Assembly: GCA_009823505.1 (NCBI GenBank)
Contig: VZQC01013302.1
Coordinates: 5,661,450-5,725,449 of the forward strand
Length of the DNA stretch: 64,000 nucleotides
Direction: 5' to 3'
DNA from: Rhizomys pruinosus
Taxonomy: Eukaryota; Chordata; Mammalia; Rodentia; Spalacidae
The notes beneath the pieces were generated by a model. The model was not told the DNA's origin, ran no database searches, and saw only the letters and a list, made by a program, of their open reading frames with translations. The position numbers were made by a program, and so were the translations under genes. Of this stretch, positions 23,142-33,313 are shown piece after piece (position 1 is the stretch's first letter; each line of letters opens with the position of its first letter).

Positions 23142-23693
23142 AGAATGAAACTAATTTCAGTATTGTTTTCTACCAGCTTTTTAGATATTTTACATTTCCT
23201 TAAAAATATATACCCTGTCAATTTAATCACTTAATGATTCTAAACATCAATCTTTTAATGTATTGTTTTTATTTTATGTGTATGTGTGTAATGACTGCAT
23301 GTAGATAGGCATATCCGTGTTGTGCAATCCCCTGGGAGGTAATAATAGAGAATCAGACCCCTTGGAACTAAGATTATGGGTGGTTGTTAGACATATGGTA
23401 TGATAGTAAACATATTTGTACTTTCAGTTTTTAACATAACAAAATAATATTTGTATATCATGTAACATATCATTTGAATTTTAATAGAAACAACAATTTA
23501 AAAATAATCAAGTATTGAAAGATTACTATTTTCTAATATGATTCATTATACAGTAAATCCTTTCTATAGCCTAATGTAAATTATCCTTTTGCATGATTTT
23601 ATACCAGATGATTTTTAATTAGTCTGAACATGTTCTATCCATATAGTGTTCGCTAATTTGTTTTACTGGGCAGTAGCTATCTGCTGTGAAGAT
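23142..23693. other. AT-rich sequence with a B2 relic
   Basis: About 23255-23400 resembles a minus-strand B2 remnant ('gactgcatgtagataggca', 'ccccttggaact'). The remainder is anonymous. Confidence 0.5.
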
Positions 23694-23710
23694 AAAAATA
23701 CTTTTTTTTC

Positions 23711-25828
23711 TATGGGGGGGAGGTAAGAAAGTCTCTCGTGTTAAAACCTTTGTGGCTCCTAGAAGGTAAGTTTCGTTAGGACTCATTATACATAGTTGTT
23801 ACAAGTAGGATCCACATAGGGGTTTGATGTTTGTAGCAATCTGAGGCTTTTCTTCCTTTCAGTGTTCGGACCGGCCAACCTTTCTGTTGGCACTTTCTGG
23901 TACATCCTACTCGATGCAAAGCTGTATCTTTCTTTCTCAGCCGTTAAGTTGGTGACGTTTTGACCTGTTGGAACATACAGATCTTTTCCCGTAGTTAGTT
24001 TTAAGATTTGAATTGCAAGGTTTTTGACAAAAAGGTTTCATATCGATCTGTATCCGCCCTATTTTTTTTTTTTTAGGTTTTTGTTTTTTGACCCATGAGT
24101 CTCCAGAAGGCAGTTGTATTATACATACCTATAGGGTGGAATCAAGGCACAGATTTCATCAAATTCACCCATGCTGTTTTGGGTGACTGTATGTGATTAA
24201 CTTGGGAAGCAAACTTAATTTTTTCATTAAATCATCTTATAGGTGAAAGAGAATGCTATGAGGTGATACCATACAACAGAAAAATTATAGAGAACATTTG
24301 TATGTGCAAATCCCAAAGTTATTGTTATACAGATTTTATGTAGAACAAACGTGGACAACAGCAATTTATATCTCCATTTAACTCAGGTGCATTACCGTTT
24401 TTATCAGAGCTTGTAAACCGATGTTGCTTAATATACACATATTTACTTTTACTGGGTCCTAAAACACCATGTAACCTGTATACAGTGTCTGGGCAAGACT
24501 GGATACTTGTTGAACTCACGTCAATTAAATATGCATTAATCTAATATACAACTATTATAAAGGTAATCTCTTATAAAACCAGTAAAACTGTCTTCTTGAA
24601 TTGACTAATAGACATAGGAACTGTGAAAAGGATTATTCTCTATTCAGAACCAAATATAATACTAAAGTCTCCTTAAGCTATGCACTTAAGCAAATATATT
24701 AATTCAGGAGCTCTGACATCAGCAATGGATTATTCTACCAAGGAGATGTGGGCCAGGGGATCCAAGGCCCCACAAAAGGTAAAGGCTCCTCGCCTCTAAA
24801 CTGGGATACCTGCAAGAAGAGAGGCGATAAGGCCCTGCTGATGAAGACCTGATGTAACATGGGAAAGGTGTATTGAGTCCACACATGCAAGTGTACAGAT
24901 GGTCTCTGGAATACCAGAGAGTGTTACCAAAGGCCACTATACCAATAAAGCAAATATGGTTCTCCTTGAGTCAATCAAGACTCCTCCATCAGCACCAGCT
25001 ACACCTCATCTGCCTGGAAATACTGTGCAGCAGAGGCAGCCATATGCCTGTATATCCCAAATCTAATTGGCTATTGGTTCTCTCCTTGGAGGAATAACCC
25101 ACGGCTGATGCCACAAGCTTACACCCTCTAATGATCAGGAGATGATATAAGCCACAGTAAGACCTGTCATATTCAACAGAAAAAGATGTAATTCATGGAT
25201 TAACATACCATCCAAACATCTATGTCTATACCAAAGTAATCTACAATAACAATTAGTACTGTTTAAATACCTATATGTCTAATTGCTTGTGCTTCATTAG
25301 TAGGATCGAAAGGTTATTCCTGGTCAAACTGTCAGCCCATGAAAGAAAGCAGCCAGAATTGACCAGTCCAAGACAACAGCTCCAAAGAAAGTAGACTGTT
25401 TTGCTTCTCATCCACCTGAGCCCTTTTTCTAAGCCTAGGGAAAAATCTGCAGAAGAGGGGGCATGGTAGAATGTAAGGGCTGTGATTGGGGTGAATGGTG
25501 AAACTACAGTAATATAGCCTGGACACTCATTTGATCAACTTGATTGAACATACAAGCCCCCCCTGCTGGATGGTGGGACCCATGGGCTGTGTGGGTTTGG
25601 GCACAACTGCTTGCAAATTGGTTTTACATGAAGGATGCTTGTACTCATAAATTATCACTTATTGCTAAAAAATGAAAAAAAAACTGAGAGAAAGATGCAG
25701 GACAGTTATGGCAAAATGCATGATCTGGGATCGGGTGGGGTGGGGTGGGGGGAAGGGAAGGGGAAATATGCCTGAAGTGAATTGTAAAATGATGTATGAA
25801 ATACACAAAGCATCAATAAAAAATTTAA
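23711..25828 (+). mobile_element. Chimeric ERV/L1-tail retrocopy with 5' inversion (copy 2, longest)
   Basis: A perfect 17-bp target duplication AAAAATACTTTTTTTTC (23694-23710, 25829-25845) bounds the unit. The left part (to about 24535) is minus-strand ERV sequence homologous to about 6850-7640. The right part is plus-strand ERV sequence homologous to about 7690-8500 plus 16702-16998, followed by L1 3' UTR with a G-rich tract and 'catcaataaaaa'. Undoing the inversion makes the ERV part continuous, so it arose by twin priming. It carries no coding frame. Confidence 0.92.
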
Positions 25829-25845
25829 AAAAATACTTTTTTTTC

Positions 25846-27742
25846 GTCCTAATCCATGTGATACGACATGAATAATGAGATAAAATTTCCATTTGGACTT
25901 TCCTACCAACCAGTAAGAAGATGGGCAATAGCATATGCAGAACAACAAGATAGAAAGAGATGCTCTTGTTTCTTTTACAAAGAACAATATATTTTAATAA
26001 ATGTGAACATTTTCTGCACCTTTATATATCAGAAGTTTTTCTTCTCACTGAGTTTTGTAACAGCAATAATCCCATTATTAGTCAAAATAAATTTGTAGTT
26101 TATATGTAACATTCTTGATAGAAAAAAGAAAAACAGAAGAATTTTCACTTATTTTCTCACTTGCTAAAAGCACACATAGGCATGGATATGCACATCCATA
26201 GTATGACATATATAACTATTTATTACATTCTAACCTATCAGATTAAATATTGGTAGGCTATGATAGGTGATTTTCTGGCTGTAATATACTAGGCTACAAA
26301 CAAAATATATGTTGTGACTTGTATGAATATATGAGAGATATTGTATTTTTTCATACTTTTAGCAAAACATGAAATGAAGCCTAATGTTTAGGAAAATACT
26401 TTAGTATTAAATTATTTCACATTGTACAAACCTTGCAGAATACAGAGTTATTTGCAATGCTGTTATCATTTTTTTTTTTAATTTTACCCTTCAGGCCATG
26501 TACCACAAAATCTCTTTTCTTCTTGAAATTATTTAATAAGTGGTACAGAAAAGCAAAATAGGCCCTTCTCTGAATTCTGCTACTAAAAGCCTCTATAGTA
26601 AAAACATGAAATGCTTTCTTAGTGATTGGAGGAATCTTAGGCAGATTTAAAATGTCTTCAAATAATCTTTAAGTAGAATAATACATTTTATTACATTATT
26701 TAATGGTGAAGAATTGTTTATCTTCATTTTGAATTATTTAAAATGTGAATATTTAACTTATTCTAGTGTTGTGTATGTGAGAAACAAAGGTAGAAAATGA
26801 AACTTAGAACATTAGGGATTTCTAAATTTGATTACAAATTGCATAGAAGTTGTTGTCCCGAAACTGGATATCCCTATAATTGTTATAACAGCAAAAAGAC
26901 AAGTAGGAAAAGTGAAGGTGTACACTTGACATAATGACTTAAAATCTAATTTTGCACATTTGGTCTATTATGTTCTTAACACTCCCCATATACCCTACAC
27001 CAGAACAGAACCATTCAAGTCGTTTCAGTATAATAGATATCTAAGAAACTTTTGCGTCTATGCCTTATGAAATTATTATTTATTTTACATCTATTTTCAG
27101 TAGTGAATAATATGAAAAGTGATTTTACCTCTTCATCTATTTACCCCATGTGTCTTCTTTGATAAAGAAATAATGAATTAGCTCGATATCCTACAGTGTA
27201 CTTGTATCTATTTCACTGAAGTAGGGGCTTCTTAGGTAGCTCAGGCTCACCAGGAATTACTAACTCTCATACTTCAGCCTTTGGTTTTACATGTATGCAC
27301 CACAATGTCTGGATATATAATAAACTTTCAGATTAAAAGATTTAAAAAAAAAGGACACTATAACAAAACATGTTATTTGGAACATCTGCTCCATTTCTGT
27401 GCTTGAGCACCGATTATTAATCAATCATTTAGTTGTTCTTTTAGGGTTTCTCTTTCTTCAGAAAGAATATATGGTGTTATGCTACAGTAGATCATTTATG
27501 CATAGCAAACTTGTCTGTAAAATGTAACTAGTGCACAAAATATAAGCGAATTTCAGCCTTCCTGATTAATACTTCCAAAACAGTATCATTAAACATGCTG
27601 TACACTTTCTTCTATACAGTATTAAGTGGATTGGGAACATTTCATGGGGTCCTACCCAAGATGACAGCTGCAAGCAATCACTGGATATATAGGGACTGAA
27701 AATGAAGTTTTATTTTATTTTTTTATATAAGATTGGTTTTCA
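25846..27742. other. AT-rich sequence, no gene
   Basis: No frame or recognised element except a heavily diverged minus-strand B1-like relic at about 27215-27320 ('cttaggtagctcaggctca', 'catgtatgcaccacaat'). Confidence 0.5.
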
Positions 27743-27893
27743 GGGGCTGGAGAGATAGTTTAGCAGTTAAAAGCATTCATGCAGAATACCCTGGTTTGAT
27801 TCCCAGGTCCCACATCAAGTCTACATATATTTGAAATGCTCTGTCATCACATTCAATTCCATATACAAAATAGTTTGTAAATAAAATTTGAAG
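27743..27893 (+). repeat. B2-like SINE, diverged
   Basis: 'aggggctggagagatagttt' then 'ggtttgattcccaggtccc' match the tRNA-derived head of B2. Confidence 0.8.
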
Positions 27894-28588
27894 TGACTTT
27901 ATCTTTTTATATTTTTCTGTGCTTTAATTTTCATGTAAACACTTATCATGAACTTAGAAATGAAAATCAAAGAGAAATATATTAAAATTAAATAATGATG
28001 ATGTATCAATCAGTGCCATTCAACATCTTTTCCATATTGTTTCAATAATGTAAAATTCTCAGTAAAACCTTAAATATTGGAAGAACACTTTTCAGATGGA
28101 CATTAATCACCGTGGCTATTAGAGACCACCAGGTGTGTGGAAAATATTTATTTTGATAGATTTACAACTGCCTTGCACATGTTTTCATCACATTCCCTCC
28201 ATGCCTATTCAATGGGACTTTAACTGGTAATAACTGGATCTTTCCCCCTTAATACATTTTCAACCAGGAATGTAAGGGAAAATATTTATGCACAAAATAT
28301 AACTGTAATTTCAGCCTTCTTGATTAACACTTCCCAAATACTAATGCATCATTAAATTTGCTGTAATTTTTTTCTACACAGTATTAAGTTGTGTATGTGC
28401 AAACTTGAAAGTGTTTTCAAGGAAAAACTGACAGCTAGAGGTAAAATTAAATTGCTTACAACAAGACTTAACCCAGTTGATAAAAACATATAATATCTAC
28501 AATAAACAATGTAATGTAAAGATACTTTCTTGACCATTTTCCCAACCCAAAGCCCTGAGCATAAGCAAGATATGCAGGCTTAAACACA
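27894..28588. other. AT-rich sequence with a local duplication
   Basis: 28291-28392 is a diverged direct copy of 27533-27625; both read 'gcacaaaatataa' at the left and 'acagtattaagt' at the right. No gene is seen. Confidence 0.6.
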
Positions 28589-28618
28589 AATGCACACACA
28601 CACACACACACACACATA
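28589..28618. repeat. (CA)n microsatellite
   Basis: About 13 CA units. Confidence 0.96.
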
Positions 28619-28704
28619 TGCACTTATGCATGCATGCACATGCACAGAATTTTCCATGATAATTTAAAAGAAAACAGTATAGCTTTATAATTTATAAATC
28701 TCAG

Positions 28705-28835
28705 GGCCTATAAGATGCCTAAGCCCAAAACCACTAACACAGTAGAGGGAAAGACATGGCTCCTTAAAGCTATCAAGTAATCCTCTGAACTTCATATGCT
28801 TGCTTTTTATCCACACGTGTATACACACCACATAG
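28705..28835 (+). repeat. B4-like SINE remnant
   Basis: 'ggcctataagatgcctaag' and 'aatcctctgaacttcatatg' resemble the body and tail of a rodent B4/ID-derived SINE. Old and diverged. Confidence 0.45.
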
Positions 28836-28960
28836 ATGAATAATTTAAAGTAATAAAACATCATTGGACAGAATTGAGCCACAGCCTTTCTCCCACACCT
28901 TAATTGTAAGGTAGGCTGGAGAAGATAGTAAAATGTTGCACTCTGTGATATAACACAATG

Positions 28961-29684
28961 TTATAAACTACAGGAAGACCCTGTCATACTTAACAGAAGA
29001 AAATATAATTCATGGATTAACATACCATCCAAACATCTGTGTCTATACCAAAGTAACCTACCATAACAATTAGTACAGTTTAAATACCTATATATCTAAT
29101 TGTGTGTGCTTCATTAGTAGGATCGAAAGGCTATATATTATGCTGTTTAAATACCTATATATCTAATTGTGTGTGCTTCATTAGTAGGATTANACTGACT
29201 AGAGACCAAGACATCAGCTCCAGAGAAAGTAGACTGTTTTACTTCTCATCCACCTGTGCCCCTTTTCTAAGCCTAGGGAACAATCTGCGGAAGAGGGGCC
29301 ATGGTAGAATGTAAGGGCTGCGATTGGGGTGAATGGTGAAACTACAACAATATAGACTGGACACTCATCTGATCAACTTGATTGAACATACAAGCCCCCC
29401 CTGCTGGATGGTGGGACCCATGAGCTGTGTGGCTTTTGGCACAACTGCTTGCAAATTGGTTTTACATGAAGGATGCTTGTACTCACAAATTATCACATAT
29501 TGTTAAAAAAATGAAAACAAAACAAAACGAAACAAAACAAAACAGAGAAAGATGCAGAAAAGTTACGGCAGAATGCATGATCTGGGATGGGTAGGGGTGG
29601 GATGGGGGGAAGGGAAAGGGATATATGCCTGAACTGAATTGGAAAATAGTGTATGAAATACACGAAGCATCAATAAAAAAAAAA
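28961..29684 (+). mobile_element. Chimeric ERV/L1-tail retrocopy (copy 3)
   Basis: 5'-truncated, not inverted. The ERV portion starts 'ttataaactacaggaagac'. The L1 3' tail includes an AAAAC-rich stretch, a G-rich tract and 'gaagcatcaataaaaaaaa'. Short target duplication aacacaatg / gacacaata (28952-28960, 29685-29693), lying in an old L1. About 55 bases are duplicated in tandem (29079-29131 and 29138-29191), ending at a single N at 29193. Confidence 0.85.
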
Positions 29685-29693
29685 GACACAATA

Positions 29694-29800
29694 GAATTTT
29701 ACTCAGCTGTAGAGAATATATAAACCATGAAATTTACAGGTAAATGGATGGATCTCAAAGAAAATTATACTGAATCAGGTTAGTAACTCAGAACCAGAGT
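29694..29800 (+). mobile_element. Old L1 ORF2 end / 3' UTR remnant
   Basis: 'attttactcagctgtagag' and 'caggtaaatggatggatc' fit the end of L1 coding sequence. The matching left flank is just before 28961. Confidence 0.65.
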
Positions 29801-29984
29801 TTATTGTGCTTCTCATGGAAACATTTTTTAGATTCGACTTGATCTCTTCTACCTATTTCTTTAAATTCTAGGGAGTTCTGTCTTCCATTATTCTAGGCAG
29901 TGTGATAGTGTAATAATTATAGTCAAATATATAACCTGGATTTTGAATAACCATGCTTATCGAAGTGTTTAGTAGACTCTAAAG

Positions 29985-31430
29985 GGAGAAGACAATACTA
30001 CAAGAAAGGCTACTTTCTTCCAGAGTTTGTCATTCTCTCCCTCTAGTTCTTTCTGCAGTTTGCCATTCTCTCCCTCTAGGTACTTCTTGAGTTTTTCATT
30101 CTTTCTCCTTAGTTCTCTGACTTGTTCTTTACATTCGTTGATTTCTTTGAATATGAAGTGAAAACACTGAAAAGATCCCATGCTGAAATGAAAAAGGAAA
30201 CAAAGCATCGAAGCAAGGAGCTACAGGAAGAGATTGAGAAGCTCCAAAATGAAGTGGAAATACTCAAAATAAATCACAGGATGAAATGAAAAAGGAAATC
30301 AAACACCCATCCAATCAAGATGAAAGGATGGGAAAAACCCTCAGAAGTAGAATGGAGGAAGCAGAAAAAAGAATATCAGACCTGGAAGATAACACAGGAC
30401 TTAGTTGTCAAGTAAAAATTATAAAAAATTTTAAAATACTCAAGAGTGGAACAACCAGGAAATGTGGGATACTATGAAAAGATCCAGCTTCTGCATCATA
30501 GGGATAGAGGAAGGAGAAGAATCCCAAGAGAATGGTATTGATCAGATCTACAACAGAATAATAGTTGAAAATTTCAAAAGACAGAGGAGAGGAGCAACTA
30601 TCACCAAGCTCCTAGAAAGAGAAATAAACAAAGCATGACTGTAAAAGTAGAAACCTAGACCAAAAATGCAAATGGATATAATAAGGTGGAAGGACGCAAC
30701 ACACATCTCTCAATTATAACCTTAAATATTAATGAACTTAACTCCCCAATCAAAGACATCGCCTTGGAGAATGGATTTGGAAATAGAACCCATCTATAAG
30801 CTGTCTACAAGAAACCATGTCACTCTCAAGAATGGGCACCAACTTAAGGTGAAAGGATGGAAAAAAATATATTCCAAGCAATTGGTATCAAAAAGAAAGC
30901 AGAAGTTGCTATTTTAATATCAGACAAAATAGACATCAAAGTAAAAATAATCAGAAGAGACAAAGAGGGCCGTTACATCTTTATCAAATGCACAATTAAC
31001 CATGAAGATTTCACAATCATGAATATATATGCACCAAACTCCCGTGCACCAATCTTTATAAACACAACTCTACAGGACCTTAAGGCACAGATTAACCAAG
31101 GCACACTCATAGTAGGGGAATTCAATACCCCACTGAGCACTTTGGACAGGTCAAACAGATAAAGAATAAACAGAGAGACATCTGAACTGAATGATATGAT
31201 ACACCAAATGGACCTCACCCCACAGACATCTACTGAATATTCCATCCAAATACCAGAGAATACAATTTCTACTCACAACCCCATGGAACATTCTCCAAAA
31301 TTGACCACATACTGAGACACAGAAAGAAAAAAAAACCCTCAACTCAACAAATACAAAAAGATTGAAATAATTTCATGCGTTCTATCAGACCACAACACAA
31401 TAAAGCTCAATATCTACACCAAAAAAAAAA
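29985..31430 (+). mobile_element. L1 with 5' inversion and premature poly(A)
   Basis: Minus-strand ORF1 coiled-coil (about 30165-29985; heptad-rich with GENGKLQKELEGENDKL) joins plus-strand ORF1 coiled-coil and RNA-binding sequence, then ORF2 endonuclease (about 30730-31415). It stops in the endonuclease region with ten A at 31421-31430. Similar flanks tttagtagactcta (29968-29981) and tttagcaaactcta (31436-31449) look like a target duplication. It therefore derives from an L1 RNA polyadenylated early, inside ORF2. Confidence 0.75.
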
Positions 31431-31487
31431 GTCATTTTAGCAAACTCTAGTGTTGTTTAAATTCCTTATTTTTTTTATTTCCAAAGC

Positions 31488-31605
31488 CATTTTTTATTGA
31501 AGCTTTGTGCATTTCATACAACATTTCCAATCAAGTCTAGACCCATTCTCCCTTCCTCCCCCACCCATCCCACCCCACCAGAGCTCATGCATTCTGCCAA
31601 ACATT
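31488..31605 (-). mobile_element. L1 3' end, severely truncated
   Basis: Minus-strand L1 tail: reverse complement reads a G-rich tract, then a segment ending 'gaaatgcacaaagcttcaat' and A/T run. Confidence 0.8.
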
Positions 31606-31693
31606 TGGGAAATACCAACATTTATTCTAGGTCAGAGATAATAAAGTTCTTTTCATTGGTAAAATTATTATGCTTTACAAATTACCCACATTA

Positions 31694-31925
31694 TGAGGCT
31701 GAAGAGATGACTTGGTGGTGAAGAGAACTGGCTGCTTTTGCAGAAGAGATGAATCTAATTCCCAGATCCCACATAAAAGCTAACAGAAGTCTGTAACTCT
31801 AGTACCAAGAGATTCAATGCAGTCTTCTGACCTGTGCTGGCTCTGCATAACATGGATGCTCTTATATTCATTCAGGGAATACAGTCATACATATTAAAAT
31901 CATAAAATAAAATAAAATATTTAAA
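31694..31925 (+). repeat. B2 SINE, diverged
   Basis: 'aggctgaagagatgacttgg', 'cagtcttctgacctgtgctg' and an AATAAA-rich tail. Confidence 0.82.
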
Positions 31926-32213
31926 ATAAATTATTCAGGTTACATATTCTGCCACAGAAGGATAGGCTTGGTCATTGCCGACACAGTCTTTCTGGCATGG
32001 CCTTCTCCCAGTTATTTCCTGTGGTTCATACAGATGTCTGACTTAAAAACTAATCTATATTGCTTGAGATAAAATACTTTACAATGCATATGGCAGTATA
32101 AAGTATGTTGACTTTCAGCATGACAAACTTTATAGGGACAGTGCTGTTATGACACAGTGGAAAACATTCAGCTTAGGTCAATCCCTGCAGTCTGTCCTTC
32201 TTCTCTAAACCTG

Positions 32214-32216
<3 letters not shown>
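31926..32216. other. No feature recognised
   Basis: Anonymous sequence before the gap. Confidence 0.4.

Positions 32217-32249
<33 letters not shown>
32217..32249. repeat. (TA)n microsatellite at gap edge
   Basis: TA tract running into Ns; probably the reason assembly stopped. Confidence 0.95.
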
Positions 32250-32906
32250 NNNNNNNNNNNNNNNNNNNNNNNNNNNNNNNNNNNNNNNNNNNNNNNNNNN
32301 NNNNNNNNNNNNNNNNNNNNNNNNNNNNNNNNNNNNNNNNNNNNNNNNNNNNNNNNNNNNNNNNNNNNNNNNNNNNNNNNNNNNNNNNNNNNNNNNNNNN
32401 NNNNNNNNNNNNNNNNNNNNNNNNNNNNNNNNNNNNNNNNNNNNNNNNNNNNNNNNNNNNNNNNNNNNNNNNNNNNNNNNNNNNNNNNNNNNNNNNNNNN
32501 NNNNNNNNNNNNNNNNNNNNNNNNNNNNNNNNNNNNNNNNNNNNNNNNNNNNNNNNNNNNNNNNNNNNNNNNNNNNNNNNNNNNNNNNNNNNNNNNNNNN
32601 NNNNNNNNNNNNNNNNNNNNNNNNNNNNNNNNNNNNNNNNNNNNNNNNNNNNNNNNNNNNNNNNNNNNNNNNNNNNNNNNNNNNNNNNNNNNNNNNNNNN
32701 NNNNNNNNNNNNNNNNNNNNNNNNNNNNNNNNNNNNNNNNNNNNNNNNNNNNNNNNNNNNNNNNNNNNNNNNNNNNNNNNNNNNNNNNNNNNNNNNNNNN
32801 NNNNNNNNNNNNNNNNNNNNNNNNNNNNNNNNNNNNNNNNNNNNNNNNNNNNNNNNNNNNNNNNNNNNNNNNNNNNNNNNNNNNNNNNNNNNNNNNNNNN
32901 NNNNNN
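32250..32906. other. Assembly gap (657 N)
   Basis: Ns; nothing can be said of the content. The two long frames spanning it are artefacts. Confidence 1.
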
Positions 32907-33240
32907 ATGTGTACTTTTTGCCTCATTTGCCTGCCTCCCTCCACCCCTCGAAAACTCCCTGTATCATCCTCCAACTCCCTCTCAATTTCGTGACCTCATC
33001 TTTTAAGTATAAAATATATATATATATATATATATATACACTTTTTAATATATTTTGAGTACTTTACTCATGTGTAGTTTATTTACCTCATTTCCATGCC
33101 TCCTTCTCCCCTCTACCCCTCGAAACTCCCTACATCATCTTCCAACTCCCTCTCAATTTTACAATCTCATCTTTTAAAGTATAATATATATATACATATA
33201 TATATGTGTATACATCTATACATCTATACATATATACATG
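32907..33240. repeat. Tandem ~165-bp C/T-rich unit with TA tracts
   Basis: The block at 32922-33010 ('cacccctcgaaaactccct' ... 'ctcatcttttaagtataaaa') recurs at 33088-33185 with few changes, each copy followed by a TA-rich tract. More units may lie in the gap. Confidence 0.85.
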
Positions 33241-33257
33241 AGAGAGAGGAGGGAGGG

Positions 33258-33309
<52 letters not shown>

Positions 33310-33313
33310 AGAA
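33240..33313. repeat. (GA)n microsatellite
   Basis: GA/GAGG-rich tract on the plus strand. The arginine/glutamate-rich frames across it are artefacts. Confidence 0.96.

Noticed and set aside
24325..25097. Small conserved frames shared by several loci (also at 8039, 11524, 38205 and 38360)
   Set aside because: Frame similarity follows from DNA homology of the chimeric retrocopies and ERV; stops and frame shifts differ between copies, giving no sign of protein constraint.
32157..32993. Two open frames of about 270 codons on opposite strands
   Set aside because: They consist almost wholly of Ns from the assembly gap.
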